DNA of 64,000 nt from Castor canadensis (GCF_047511655.1 NC_133390.1:91829583-91893582), one strand, 5' to 3'; positions 45,879-57,284 are shown, counted from the stretch's first letter. The notes: generated by a model from the letters alone, not told the origin. Translations and numbers: made by a program.

Positions 45879-46082
45879 TATAAGCCTAGCAAAGACAAGT
45901 TGGTTAAAAAACATGGACCTAGCAAGGCCTCTATTCCAAGTGATCAACCAAGGAAAAGGACACCCAAGAAGCAGATTATTTTTGTTGAAGAGAAATCATA
46001 CGAGAAAAGTTCCAGTTCTCTGGTTCATGGGGGAAGCAAATCCACTCTAAATTCCGCATTCAAGGATTCCCCAGTTGTATCC
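45879..46082 (+). other. Open segment, possible old exon or processed pseudogene fragment
   Basis: A 68-codon open segment ends in TGA at 46080-46082. It is Lys/Ser-rich, with 'KKHGPSKASIPSDQPRKRTP' and then 'KKQIIFVEEKSYEKSSSS'. A possible acceptor, 'gttgttgatgcaatag', ends at 45878, and AATAAA lies at 46096-46101. There is no in-frame ATG near the left edge and no donor or upstream exon was identified. I do not recognise the protein. Chance remains a serious alternative. Confidence 0.25.
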
Positions 46083-46099
46083 TGACTGACAGACCAATA

Positions 46100-47580
46100 A
46101 ACATTTTATCCCTTCCTAGATGGAGATCCAAAGGCTTAATGACACATGAACATTCTAACACTTTTCCTAAATGATCAATCACACTTGCCCTAAAAAAATT
46201 TCCGATGCCGTATTGGAAACATCTGGAGAAGACCTTCCTGCTCTCCAGTCACTCACTCAACCAACAGGTATTCAATATTCGTCATCACTGTGATCAGCTT
46301 ATAAGTGAAACCACAGAATAAACCAAAATGTGAGACTGCTGTCCTCAAAGAACTCTTCAGTTGAAAAGACAATCTATTTGTTAAAAATTAAAGCATCTTT
46401 ATAATCAAAGGACTTGGCATTAGCAATGAAAGTTCAAAGAAGGAAGAAAACGGAGAGTGCATCTTGCTACAGTAGAAAGAGAATCTGAGCCAAGCTTGAA
46501 GAGGAGGTAAAATTTAATTAAGAGCAGAAAATGAGAAAAATTATTCCAGGTTAGAGAGAAAAAAAGGTAAATTTATAGACTCAACTGCATAGAAGTTTTG
46601 AAGTGATATTAAAGTTCTCATATCTTTCCAGTTGATTCAAGAGACACTGTCAGATACTCCAGGAAAAGCAGAGCAATTCTTCCCCAGATCAAATGACTTG
46701 AATAGTTTTTCAGAAGTAACTCCTTGCTTACCAATTGAGCTTAATTTCTTCCAAGTGGGTCTTAATTTCTCAGTTATATTTTGTGCTATCGTTTTGAAAT
46801 CACATCTACTGGGATATATAAAGAATGTCCTAAACACAGTTACTACATATTTGTCAATGCATGATGCTTCCAGAAAATTGTGGTGCAAGGAGTCCCATTT
46901 ATCACTCTCTGCATTGGGATGAGGGTGCCTCCTAATTATAAAAGTAATATAATATAGCTCCATTTCCCTATTCTGCATATAGTTACTTAGGAAATCTTCA
47001 TTTTTCTTGGGAGATGATGAGGGGATTATCTAAGGATTGGGAGAATACAGTTTATCCTTGGGGATGGGGACAGGGAGATAACTGATTTATAGCCAGTAGA
47101 CATTTAGTCTGAAAACAGCCAGGGAATGCTCCAGAAGTGACTAGAGCTAACTGGAGCCTCCATTCTCCTGTCAACCTGAGGGTTTAGAAACACCAGGGAG
47201 TGGGAAATGGCGCATTGTTTCTTCCTAATAAATCTTTCATTTGATAGTCTGAGACACTGTGCTCTCCTGAGGACTCAGGGCTTACTTCTTAGTCTTCTCC
47301 AATTGAGCTGCTCCTTGCCTACCACCCATTTCCATTAAAATGGTTTACTGGGAACCAAAAGAGGCAACCTGCCACATCAAGCTTTTCATGTTCTCTGAAT
47401 CCCTTCCTCCTCCCCTTCCAATCTCATTTAGCCCCTTTGTTTCTTCTCCCCCTTCTCCATCTCCCTACACTGGTCTTCCTCAGTCATCCATCATTTCCCA
47501 TGGGATCTCTTTCCATAGGTCTTCAGAGAGAAACAATTCCTGGATTGGATTTGAAGCAAACATTATGAGACTCTAACTCA
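46100..47580. other. Unique sequence with a possible decayed L2
   Basis: 'caacaggtattcaatattcg' (about 46262) then 'gtcctcaaagaactcttcag' may be an antisense L2 end. Overlapping frames on both strands at 46.63-46.98 kb (96 and 113 codons) have no known motif and cannot both be real. Confidence 0.35.
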
Positions 47581-47599
47581 ATCTCAATTACTATTTGGC

Positions 47600-47880
47600 A
47601 CTATATTTTATGAGCAAGAAATGCAATAAAACAGCAATTTCTAAATTTAACTAGCATTATATAATGCAATTATTTATTACAGAAGGCTGTTGTTTATATA
47701 TCGCCTGAGCTATTGATTGGTATGAAAAAGGCAGTGTACAGGAAGCCATATAAATCGATCAATATTTAAAGCAATTAATCAAATATCTAATTTATTTCCA
47801 TAAATTTTCTTCCAATAATCATGCTACATATTATACAATGTACCAGTGAACTATAATTCAAATCCACGTGAATAGAACAT
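47600..47880. other. AT-rich candidate conserved non-coding element
   Basis: Repeat-free and dense in TAAT/ATTA homeodomain-type cores, with 'ctattgattggtatg' (CCAAT/PBX-like) and 'atcgatcaatatttaaagca', 'attaatcaaatatctaattt'. This composition is common in developmental enhancers. Conservation and function are not shown by the sequence alone. Confidence 0.25.
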
Positions 47881-47884
47881 AGCC

Positions 47885-48890
47885 AGAGATACAAAGAAAT
47901 ATCTTTCTCATTCTATTGTTTGCAATGCTAAAAAAAAGAAAAGACCATTAAAACAGAGTAAACTCTATTTTTCTTCCACACACCCATCTGCACTTTGCTC
48001 TTTCCCCTAATAACCATAAGCTGAAACCACTTAACGATGACAATTATCCTTCATTATTATTGCCCATATTATGACAGGGCTGCTACCCATTGCAAATGAT
48101 GCTTCTGAAAATGAAAGATGCTCTTCTGGAGAGTTTTGTTTGTTTGCTTTTTGCTTTATAGACTCCTCCAGGCAGAATGAGGGCAATGGGAGGAAAGAGA
48201 TGGAAATTCAGTCAGAAAGACAATTAACTAGCACAGCTTCACTGCACAGTAACATCAAATCATACAGCAATTAGAGCTCTACAAAACCCCCGGTTTGGTT
48301 TCATGCACATTTAAGATTGAAAACTGAGCTGAACGCTGAGCTGAGGCTGGCCTGCAAATGAAAAAATCAAAGAGGTAAACATTGTAAAATTTCATCCCCT
48401 ACTTAATCACTTCTCAAGAATCTTGATTCAGGCTCTGAGTATTTTTAGTCTGTATACGAGGAAACTCATCTCTTTCCTCAAACCCTGGTAGATTGCTAGA
48501 GAATTCTCTTCCATTCCTTTCTTTTCCACAATGAATATAAACAGTTGCTGTTTGCCAAAAAATATATTACATTTGTTGGTGAGTGAAAGGGTTCATTAAA
48601 CAATTATCCTCACAGATGACCAATGCCTTAATTGTTAAATCCAGAAAAGAAATAATTGAAGCTTAAGAAGAGAAGAACAAACAACAAAAAAAAAAGCCAA
48701 GCAACAATGCTTACAAAAGTGGGAAACATCTACCAACCAAGTTTTACCATGAAAAAAAATTTACCTTCACTTTGTAAAACTGCCAGCACAGGTTGTATAA
48801 CCTGCAAAATATCAGGGGTTTTTTCTTTTCTTTTTTTTTCCCAACCGAGTGCTTTTCTCTTGGATAGTTTTGGATGCAACCATACTTTGT
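47885..48890. other. Unique AT-rich sequence
   Basis: No repeat family or gene was recognised. Short A-rich patches produce Lys-rich frames. Confidence 0.4.
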
Positions 48891-48892
48891 GG

Positions 48893-49230
48893 TGTTTTTT
48901 CTGGTTTTTAGTTTTTTGCCTGCTAGGGTTTGAATTCAGAGCCTTGTTCTAGCTTAAGCAGGTGTGCTACCACTTGAGCCACTCCTTCAGCTCTTTTGCG
49001 TTGGTTATTTTTGAGACAGTCTTGCTGTATGCCTGGGTTGGCCTGTACTGTGATCCTTCTATTTGTGCTTCCCCACATAACCGGGGTGACAATGCATACA
49101 ACCACATCCAGCCATTGGTTGAGATGGGGTCTCTCGAGAACTTTTTGCCCACTGACCTTAAACTTCCAACCTCCTGATCACCACCTCCAAAGCATTTAGG
49201 ATTACAGGCTTGAGCCACCACGCCCAATCT
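48893..49230 (-). repeat. Composite SINE: B1 + B1 + ID, antisense
   Basis: Right to left on the complement: B1 (about 49118-49230, starting from 'gattgggcgtggtggctcaa'), second B1 (about 49008-49115) and ID (48918-49000, complement of 'taagctagaacaaggctctg'), then a T-rich tail complement at 48893-48917. It has the same three-unit order as the copies near 8, 11.3, 52.5 and 54 kb. Confidence 0.8.
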
Positions 49231-49384
49231 AACGTTACTTAGGTTGTAAGATAGTAGATGTTCTCTAACACAGAGCAATCCACAAAGGCTTTTTTTACCC
49301 TGCCTACCTCAGAAGGTTCTTCTGTCACTTGACTATAGGTTTAAAAAAGAAACAAGTGCAAGACATCTGCTTCCCTTTTTTTTT

Positions 49385-50085
49385 TTTATACATTCTTCAG
49401 TTTAGAATCATTGTAGATTTACAGGAAAGTTGCAATGGTAGTTCAGAGTTCTCATGTACCCCTCATCCAGTCTCTCTATTTTTTACATCTTAAATTATTG
49501 AGGTACAATTGTAAAAACTAAGAAACTGACATCAATAAATTGCTGATAATTAATCTCCAGACTTTTTAAAAATTCTACCCAGTTTTGCATTACTTAATCT
49601 TCATTCTGTTCCAGGATCCAAACTATGACTACATGGAGTTGTATGTCTCTCCAGGACCCCTAGTCCTATGACAGTTTTTGTCTTTCCTTGTCTTTCATGA
49701 CCTTCCCTATATTGAGTACTGGTCAGGTGTCTGATAGAACATCCTCTGCTCTGAGTTTGTCTGTTGTTTTTCTCTTGATGAACCTGAAGTTATGGGTTTT
49801 TAGAAAAATAATGATGGGAAATGCTCTTCTTGTCACTTCATGTCAAGAGGTAAGTGACACCCACATGACTGATGACATTAACCTTCATCTTGGTAAAGTA
49901 GTGTTTACCAAATTTTTCCACAATAAGTTTATGACTTTCCTGTTTCCTTTACTTATTTTTTGGAAGAAAGTCACCAAATCCAGCCCATACTCAGGAGGAG
50001 TGAGGGTCAAGACCTTCCTGGAAAAGAGTATCTACCCATATTCTTTGGAAATACTTGTGTCTTTTTCGAAATTAGTCAGTTGCTC
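49385..50085. mobile_element. Ancient L1 (L1M-type) fragment
   Basis: Landmarks: 'attgtagatttacaggaaag', 'ttgcaatggtagttcagagt', 'tctcatgtacccctcatcca', 'ctgttccaggatccaaacta', 'gagtactggtcaggtgtctg', 'agttatgggtttttagaaaa', 'gaaagtcaccaaatccagcc' and 'gtatctacccatattctttg'. I recall this series from an old mammalian L1 3' region. The 134-codon frame here is a by-product. Strand is not resolved. Confidence 0.55.
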
Positions 50086-50401
50086 AACTTAAGTTTAAAA
50101 TGAGGTAGATCCCGGTGAACATCTCAACTACACAAAACAATAAGAAAGACGTTTGGAACCATAATTTTCAAAGAGATATGATTGTTTCTAAAACCTTTTC
50201 AGAAAACTAAATTCAATATTCATGAAAACATCCAAAGGGAAAGTGTACACATGAGGTCATACACTAGACCCTACCACTCAACAGCTCCTTACCAGTCTCT
50301 CCCAGGACTTAGTGTGTTGTATTTTATAAATTTGGGTTTATTTATCCCAACCACTCTGTGAAGACAAACAGTCCTTTAAAACTTTGGCCAAAGCATTTTG
50401 G

Positions 50402-50420
50402 TTCTCTCTCGCTCTCTCTC

Positions 50421-50455
<35 letters not shown>
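50402..50455. repeat. (CT)n microsatellite at SINE end
   Basis: A CT tract of about 54 bp with a few interruptions, joined to the ID end of the adjacent antisense SINE. Confidence 0.95.
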
Positions 50456-50674
50456 GACTGGGGTTTGAACTCAGAGCTTCCCACTTGCAGAACAGGTGCT
50501 CTCAAAGCAGGTGCTCTACCACTGAAGCCACACCTCCAGTCCACTTTTCTCTAGTTACTTTTGGAGATGGGGTTCTCACAAAAGTTTTATACAGGCTGGT
50601 GTCAAACTATGATCCTTCCATATCAGCCTATCAAGGAGCTAAGATTACAGGCATGAGCCACCAGCACCCAGCTG
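50456..50674 (-). repeat. Composite SINE: B1 + ID, antisense
   Basis: The ID complement (50456-50540) contains 'ggggtttgaactcagagctt' and a partly duplicated 'caggtgctct' segment ('acaggtgctctcaaagcagg' then 'tgctctaccactga'). The B1 complement (about 50560-50673) ends 'aggcatgagccaccagcacc'. Confidence 0.85.
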
Positions 50675-50864
50675 CATGTTGACTCTAACAAATATTCCAG
50701 GCAGTCCTAAACCTTGCTCAGACAAAGGATTACAGAATAGTGAGAAAGCAGGGATTCACACCCTGTCTGAAACTTTATGTGGGCATCCTGCAGCACTCTG
50801 AGGACAGAATATGGGCCATTTTCCATGGCAATGACCTCCCTCATAACTACTCTCTATCTTTCAC

Positions 50865-51190
50865 TATTCTTCACTCATGCCTTCAACAAACATTTACTGA
50901 ACACCTACTGTATGCCAAAGCTGTGCTGAGTCTTGGAGAAGCAACTGGAGTGAAAGATTTAGCACATAAGAACTTTAGAGGAAGAACAAGTTCTATGTAA
51001 GACTCATAGATGGGGTGCACAGTGCCACAAAGGAGCAAGTCCATCTAAGAGAAGAAAGAATGAATGATTGCATAAAGATGCTACTTAATCTGAAGGCTAT
51101 TTCCCAAGTACCATGCTTGGGTAAAGAAGGGCACAGAATGTGAGTACAGGATGATCAAGGTCAAATGAAAGCCTGCAGCAAAGACACAGA
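50865..51190 (-). mobile_element. L2 3' end, antisense
   Basis: 'caacaaacatttactgaaca' followed by 'cctactgtatgccaaagctg' and 'tgctgagtcttggagaagca' is the antisense L2 3' end. The body continues less clearly to about 51190. Confidence 0.7.
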
Positions 51191-51194
51191 GTTA

Positions 51195-51495
51195 ATGGCT
51201 TGAGGTGATACACCTCTGGGACAGGTGATTAGGAATCAACTGTTTCTAGCAGGGCACTTGGAAAGGTTCTGTCCCCTGGAAGAGTCCCTAATTTGTTTGC
51301 TTTTTCCAGTGGTTTATAGAGTAGAATAAAACCGAATAATTTCCAAATCATACATGGAAAGAAATTTGAAATCGCTTAGTATTCTATGAGCATGAGAAAG
51401 ATGAATTAAAATCTTGCACAATGTACAAGAGAAGGAAGCATAATAAAACACACATTTAACCAACAGATATCAAACTTCTGTCATCTTTAAGCACT
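51195..51495. other. Unique sequence, nothing recognised
   Basis: No repeat or gene was recognised. Confidence 0.4.
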
Positions 51496-51499
51496 ATGC

Positions 51500-51660
51500 T
51501 ATGTTCCCTGCAAACATTTTCTCATATTTAAGAGAATATTTATTATTATTTTCACTTGTTTACACATGAGTGAACTTATTCTTTAAGGTTACACAGCTGG
51601 CAAAGGAGGGAAAGTAGGATTTGAATCCCACGGGTCTTTCCACAGTAGCATTCTGTCCTC
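51500..51660 (-). repeat. MIR SINE, antisense
   Basis: 'tacacatgagtgaacttatt', then 'ctttaaggttacacagctgg' and 'caaaggagggaaagtaggat', 'ttgaatccca' is the antisense MIR core. Confidence 0.7.
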
Positions 51661-51664
51661 CTAT

Positions 51665-52325
51665 GAATGCTGGATTTGAAATAATAATAGTATACACTAT
51701 GCCCTTCCATAACAAGTTTTTTAATATATTTGATTGGTGCCCCCCAGCTGAAAAATCCATGATAGCTACAAGGCCATGGTAATACCTGAGCTACATTGAG
51801 TTTATCTGACCTGTTTATTTTCTATGTGCCACCCAGAACATAGAAAGCAATGGATGACAGTATTTAGGGAAAAAAAGCTAATATCAAGTTCATTAGACCT
51901 TAGGAGTCAGATCTGCAGCTCCAATGCAAGTCTGAACAGTGTCACTTCACTTTAGCTCAAATCTGAATCAAACATTAAGATCTCAGGGACACGGATGTAC
52001 CGAAGAGGAAGGACATGTCTTGGAAAGAAGAGAGTTTGTGAGACAGTAACAGTGTCCATGTCAAAACAGGCTGTGTGTCAAGCCAGTTTAAGAGTCAAGA
52101 TTAAAAATCCCGTCTAAAAGCAAGTCAAGGTAAGGAAGAGCTGGGCTCAGCCAGTGAGGCTGGCAGGAACATGGGAGGAGTTGGTCCCGTAGATACCTGA
52201 AGGACTAAGAGGACAGCTCCCTGTTCTCTGGTTTAGAAATGGAGAGGTCCAACAGCAACATCAGCTACTTTGAAACAAGTTAAGAGTAAAAACAATAAAA
52301 ATAAGCCACCAAAGAACTAGAAGAA
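51665..52325. other. Unique sequence, nothing recognised
   Basis: No repeat or gene was recognised. Confidence 0.4.
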
Positions 52326-52329
52326 ACTG

Positions 52330-52395
52330 TACATATGAGCATGTACATGTATGTATGAGTATACATATACATGTACATGTATGTACATGCATGAA
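52330..52395. repeat. (ACATGT)-type simple repeat
   Basis: Imperfect alternation of 'catgtacatgtatgta' and related words. Many are palindromic (ACATGT, GTAC). It directly precedes a composite SINE. Confidence 0.85.
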
Positions 52396-52403
52396 AAGGG
52401 AAT

Positions 52404-52748
52404 TTTGACTGCACATAGAGGCTCACATTTGTAATCTTAGCTACTTGGGAGGTGGAGATGAAGAGGATCTGGGTTTGAGGCCAGCCCAAGCAAAACGTTC
52501 CCAGTTTCCCATCTCAACCATGAGTTAGGCGTGATGGTGCACACCTGGCATCCCACACACCTGGCATCCCACCTACCGTGGGAAGCGTAACTAGGATAGT
52601 GGTCCAGTTTTCCCCTGGCATAAATCTGAGACCCTGTTCAAAGGATAACCAAGGCAAAAAAGGCTGAGGACATGGCTCAACTAGAAGAGTACCTACCTAG
52701 TAAATGCAAGGCCATGAGTTCAAACTCCAGTACCACTAAAAAAAAGAG
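52404..52748 (+). repeat. Composite SINE: B1 + B1 + ID, sense
   Basis: The first B1 (about 52404-52520) starts 'tgactgcacatagaggctca'. The second B1 (about 52522-52655) starts 'gttaggcgtgatggtgcaca'. The ID (about 52660-52738) reads 'ggctgaggacatggctcaac', 'gagtacctacctagtaaatg' and 'catgagttcaaactccagta'. A-tail follows. The second B1 contains a perfect 16-bp tandem duplication at 52541-52572. Confidence 0.82.
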
Positions 52749-52749
52749 A

Positions 52750-53800
52750 AAAGAGACTCTTTAATTGAAGGAAGTAATATAGAAACACTTTCTTTCCCTG
52801 CTTTGATTTGTAACCAACCAAAAAATATACCCAGGCAGTAATCAGAGAGAAAATGAACATTTTCTTCGATAAAGTAGGTATCAAGGAATACAGCTTGAGT
52901 CTGCAACAGCAGTGGGCCTGTTGAAACTATACTCCAGAACTTGGCTTTCTTGGGTATAGGCAGCACTAACCCTTCAGGCCTTCATGGAGCGGGGACAGTT
53001 AAATAAAACTTAAGGATCTGAGGGTATGTGCCATTGGCAAGAAAAGGGCAGACTCCAGGAGAAGTATGAAAGGAGCTGTGTCTTTCCACCATTCAGGTAA
53101 GTGGAAATCCACAGGCAGACCAGGGTGTCATCCCAATACTCACATGGAAAAAATGAAGACTGGAACACAAATGTTTTTCTAAATACTAAGTACAACACAG
53201 AGTTATAATCTGTGTTGTAAGAATAACGAACTGAATGTTTGATAAAACCTTAAATGTCTATATATGAAGAAAAATATACATACAATTGATTCTTGTATTC
53301 ACTGCAGTCTGGAGAGAATACTGAGTTAGCAAATACTGAACCATTGTAGGAGGGGGCGTGCAGGAGTAGGTTCCTGAAAGCCTCTAATCCTGGTGTTTTT
53401 GTCAGCCTATCAATACACACGTCATTGTATCTTGTTTCCGTTTAAAGATAATTTATTTAATATATGCCATGGACTCATTAACATTCACTGTGACTCCCAC
53501 CTTCGCAAAGCTTTTCTAATACATGCATTTTTTCCATATGTTACATCAACACGTCTTCACCTGCATTACACTTAGAGGCCATGTTAAGCATCAAAGTCAC
53601 CAACAAAAAGTACAAAAAAAAATGTGAAAATTATGGCACTAAATAGACTGTGGGAAAGACTCCTGTTTACAGTCTGAGAGATGAAACAAGGTCAAGTGCC
53701 ACTTTGTTCTATCTCAGCTGGAGAAACACATGCCAAATGACTCAAATTTTTCACAAATCTGTGCATATCCACAACTGACCAAAAAAATAATAATTTGGAG
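52750..53800. other. Unique AT-rich sequence
   Basis: No repeat family or gene was recognised; only short frames without motifs. Confidence 0.4.
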
Positions 53801-53816
53801 TTGCAAATAAATTTTA

Positions 53817-54158
53817 GTATTTAGGGATGACTGTGGTAGTGCACACCTCTGATCCCAGCTACACAGGAAGCTGAAATGGGAAGATTATGGTTCAAAGCCA
53901 GCCATGGCAAATTAATGAGACTCTGTCTCAAAAAGCAAGCTGGGTGTGTTGGCACACACCTACAATCCCAGCTCCAAAGATGGCAGAGGCACAAGGACTG
54001 TGGGCCAAGGCTAGCCTCAGGCAAAAGTGCAAAACATAAGTAAAGCAAGAAGGAAGGGCCCGGTGGGGGGTGAGGCTGAAGTGGTAGAGCACTTGCCTAG
54101 GAAGCTTGAAGCCTTGAGTTCAATTCCCAGGACCTCTAAAAAAAAAAATCAATCAATC
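53817..54158 (+). repeat. Composite SINE: B1 + B1 + ID, sense, with TSD
   Basis: The first B1 (about 53824-53935) starts 'gggatgactgtggtagtgca'. The second B1 (about 53938-54045) starts 'gctgggtgtgttggcacaca'. The ID (about 54058-54138) contains 'tagagcacttgcctaggaag'. The tail is A-rich then (AATC)n. An 11-bp perfect duplication 'aataaatttta' (53806-53816 and 54159-54169) brackets all three units, showing that they were inserted together. Confidence 0.88.
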
Positions 54159-54425
54159 AATAAATTTTATTAAGTATGCAGATTTGCAAACACAGAAATC
54201 ACAAATGAGAGTCAACTATGTGCATACACACAAATGCACACACACATTTCAAGGGGAAATGACAAAAATTAGAAAAAAAAATTTACTTAAGTCAGAAGAA
54301 AGATGTATTAATTACTACATGATATTTTATAACTTAAAAATGCAAATATCCCAATAGGAAAAAAGTAAAAGGATTTATTCAGGCAATTCATGCTTGGAGA
54401 AACACTTTTCCTAAAAAGTTCATCT

Positions 54426-54633
54426 CAGGGCTGTGCATGGTGGCTCACATTTATAATTGCAGCTACTCTCACAGTAGAAGCAGGAGCATAGAGGTCTGAG
54501 ACCAGCTGAAGCAGAAACACAAAACACTGTTTGACAAACAAACTTAAGCAAAAAGGGCACAAGTGGTAAAGCACTTGCCTAGCAAGCACTAGCCTTGAGT
54601 TCAAAGCCCAGCACCACCAGAAAAAAAAAAAAG
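54426..54633 (+). repeat. Composite SINE: B1 + ID, sense, with TSD
   Basis: The B1 (about 54427-54540) starts 'agggctgtgcatggtggctc'. The ID (about 54548-54620) has 'taaagcacttgcctagcaag' and 'cttgagttcaaagcccagca', then a 12-A tail. An 8-bp duplication 'gttcatct' at 54418-54425 and 54634-54641 brackets it. Confidence 0.88.
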
Positions 54634-54641
54634 GTTCATCT

Positions 54642-55070
54642 AATCTAACTGGTAATTCCAATTTTAATAAGTAATCTTAAGGACATAAATTAGGGATATA
54701 TGCAGATATATGGCCATTGATATTCTTTGGTATATTACTTATAATAGTTGGGGGAACTGTGGAAAAATCTTGCATCTCTAAAAACAAAACACTAATTAAA
54801 TTGTGATACACCCAAAGAAAGAAATACTATATAGACATTTTAAATGATATTAGTTTATTCTTGATATGATACAATATGTATACTTTTCTATATGTAAATT
54901 TATTTTAATTAAAATTGCATATTCTCATGCAAGATTGTGTCCAATATATTTTATAAGTGAAAATGCTTTTAAAGCATGAGCCCATTTTTATGGATCACCA
55001 GATACATTCACCAACATATGAAGAGTAGTTCTGATGCAAAAATAACATTTTAATATGAATGACTTATGGC
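54642..55070 (+). mobile_element. Ancient L1M ORF2/3' fragment, sense
   Basis: 'actggtaattccaattttaa', 'taagtaatcttaaggacata', 'acttataatagttgggggaa', 'attgtgatacacccaaagaa' and 'agtgaaaatgcttttaaagc' follow the L1 ORF2 to 3' UTR order, like the L1M at 30.4-32.5 kb. The frame is dead. Confidence 0.65.
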
Positions 55071-55084
55071 TGCAATGACAGCAT

Positions 55085-55285
55085 TTTTAGGGTTTTTTGG
55101 CAGAACAGGGGATTGAACCTAAGGCCTAACGTTTGCTAGGCATGGGCTCTACCACTGAGCCACACTCCTAGCGCTTTTTGCTTTATTCTTTAGATAGGGC
55201 AGAGCTTTTGCCCCAGGTGGGCCTCAGACTGTGATCCTCCTACCTCTATCTTCTGCATAGCTACAATAACAGCACGCACTCCCCA
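55085..55285 (-). repeat. Composite SINE: B1 + ID, antisense
   Basis: The ID complement (55092-55172) contains 'gggattgaacctaaggccta' and 'tgctaggcatgggctctacc'. The B1 complement (about 55180-55285) contains 'ggcctcagactgtgatcctc' and a degraded start. Confidence 0.75.
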
Positions 55286-55307
55286 TGATCAAAGGATCAA
55301 AGCATTC

Positions 55308-55377
55308 TTTGTGTGTGTCTGTGCATGTGTGTGTTTATGCATGTGTGTATGCATGTGTGTGTGTGTGCGTGTGTGGT
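55308..55377. repeat. (TG)n-rich repeat
   Basis: Imperfect TG/CATG tract of about 70 bp between two antisense ID-containing SINEs. Confidence 0.9.
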
Positions 55378-55397
55378 ATTGGGTATTGTTTGTTTGT

Positions 55398-55477
55398 TGC
55401 AGTACTAGAGTTTGAACTCAGGTCCTCACACTTGATAGGAAAGCACTATACCACTTAGCCACACCCCCAGTCCAGAG
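55398..55477 (-). repeat. ID-type SINE, antisense
   Basis: 'gtttgaactcaggtcctcac', then 'ttgataggaaagcactatac' and 'acttagccacacccccagtc' is an ID complement. Confidence 0.82.
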
Positions 55478-55479
55478 CA

Positions 55480-56545
55480 CTCTTATTCAAGAAGGGAGAC
55501 TGATCCTTGGCGCCATGCTTCCACTGAGCTAAACAGATTAACTGGTTTGACAAGGAAAATGATCTTTTGGCTGATTTATGATAAATTGTTGCTGTCCTTC
55601 TATTTCCTTCTCCTGCCTTCCGGCATATGTCCAGTTCCCTTCTATTTCAGCTGTGGAATCTCAGACTGTAGGCTGAGCGTCACACACTCATGGGACAACA
55701 TGTGTGTACCATTACATGGTAAGTGGGATTTTCCTGCTCTGTGTGAAGAGAACAACACTCTCTAGCAGTGCAGGGTGCTATGGGGCTTTTGTCATTTTGC
55801 AGTATGCTGTTGGCAGCTCTTCACTACAAGGTTATCAGTTTTAGCTGTTGGTGAAGGTGTGGTAATAAAAGATGTAGTGTTCTGTTCTCGCCATATGGAA
55901 CTATTCTGCAGTGTAAGCCCTGCCATTTCACTAACTATTAATAAATCAGGCTGCTTTTTTCCTCCTCACTGTTAATCTCTGAAGAAGATGTCTAGATTTT
56001 TATGCAGATATTCAGATTCTCAGAGTTGCTCCTCTCCCTCGACCTTGCTGGGCCTTACTTTTCAAACCTAGAGTGATCTATGTGTTTATGACAGTATATT
56101 CTTGAGGGATATGTTGATGTATAGGACAATGAATAGTGCTTCGCCAACAAAAACTCAGTGAGCAGGTCTCATGATCACTACATACTGTGAGCCAGGTTTG
56201 TCATCACTGTCATGATGGGATCCAAAGGGTAGCTCACGACCTCCCTGAGTTACTGTCCTCTGCCCAACTCCCAGAAGGCTCGCTCCCACAGATGCTGTTG
56301 TTTGTGTGTATCTTCCGGTCTGCATGTCTTTTTATACTGATAGACTGAGAACTTACCTTTGATTTTTCAGGGTTTGTCTTGCAAGAATAGATATACTCGA
56401 TCTGCCTGCATGTTATACATACCAGGAACATGGGCATTTTTCTCTTGAGCCTTAACTCTCAAGCTCTAAGGACATTTCAGAGCTTGGATGTACTCTCCTC
56501 TTCAGAATGGTGGATGCTGAGAAACCAACCAACAAACAAAACCCA
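55480..56545. other. Unassigned sequence with an LTR-like patch
   Basis: About 55535-55975 has features reminiscent of a decayed LTR, including AATAAA at 55940-55945 near its right end, but no family can be named. Two short frames (72 and 66 codons) lie here. The rest has no recognised repeat. Confidence 0.25.
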
Positions 56546-56546
56546 A

Positions 56547-56572
56547 TACACACACACACACACACACACACA
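56547..56572. repeat. (CA)n microsatellite
   Basis: About 13 perfect CA units. Confidence 0.95.
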
Positions 56573-56574
56573 AG

Positions 56575-56700
56575 AAATTTCCCATTGATTATTAAGCAAT
56601 TATTAAATTAAATATTAATTATTAAATTATTGCTAATTACTTAATTATTATGAGATAATTTCTCATTGATTATTACCATATAGAAATATATTGAGAAATT
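56575..56700. repeat. AT-rich imperfect repeats
   Basis: Repeated and partly self-complementary words (attaaatta, taattattaa), with a direct repeat 'cattgattatta' at about 56583 and 56664. Confidence 0.7.
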
Positions 56701-56894
56701 TTTTGGCCAACTACATAATACAGGCAGCATGTACCCAGATCTGGTACTTATTAATGTTTTTTATAACTAATGTGGTAACTGGAAGGATGCTACAGTACTT
56801 CATTATGTATTGCTGGAAAAAATGTAAAGAAACAAATCAATAATGACCCTGTAAGATGCAGGTCATCCTTATTCATAGAATTCAGTGTAATTTA

Positions 56895-57110
56895 ATGGGA
56901 TAAACACAGCTTCAGAGTCAGACAAACTAGACTTCAGCTTCCACTACTTATCAGCTCAGTGATACTCGGTTTCCTATCTAACATCTGTGAGCACAGTTTT
57001 ATAAATGAAAAGGCCGATAAAATAATAGCAACCTAAGTAGTGATGCAGTAAGATTAAATGACATACGTGAATTATACAGTAGCAAGAACTCAGTTAATCT
57101 TACCTCTTAA
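56895..57110 (+). repeat. MIR SINE, sense
   Basis: 'cagcttcagagtcagacaaa', 'ctagacttcagcttccacta', 'cttatcagctcagtgatact', 'ttataaatgaaaaggccgat' and 'gtagcaagaactcagttaat' is the full MIR order in sense orientation. Confidence 0.8.
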
Positions 57111-57284
57111 AAATTTAAATGACTTTAAAGAACAATTTTCTGCTTTACCTGGAATTATTGGTAAGTAGTAATTCATGTGTGAAGGTAAGCTTTATTGACC
57201 TGCTACTAATAGCCAGGCTGACATAACCCATGGGAAACTTGGTGAGCAGAGGAAAGGAGCCAGTCTCTGTGGCCTGGAGTTCAC

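Noticed and set aside
46637..46978. 113-codon minus-strand frame overlapping a 96-codon plus-strand frame
   Set aside because: Both cannot be real, neither resembles a known protein, and there is no exon context.
49688..50092. 134-codon plus-strand frame
   Set aside because: It lies within an ancient L1 remnant.
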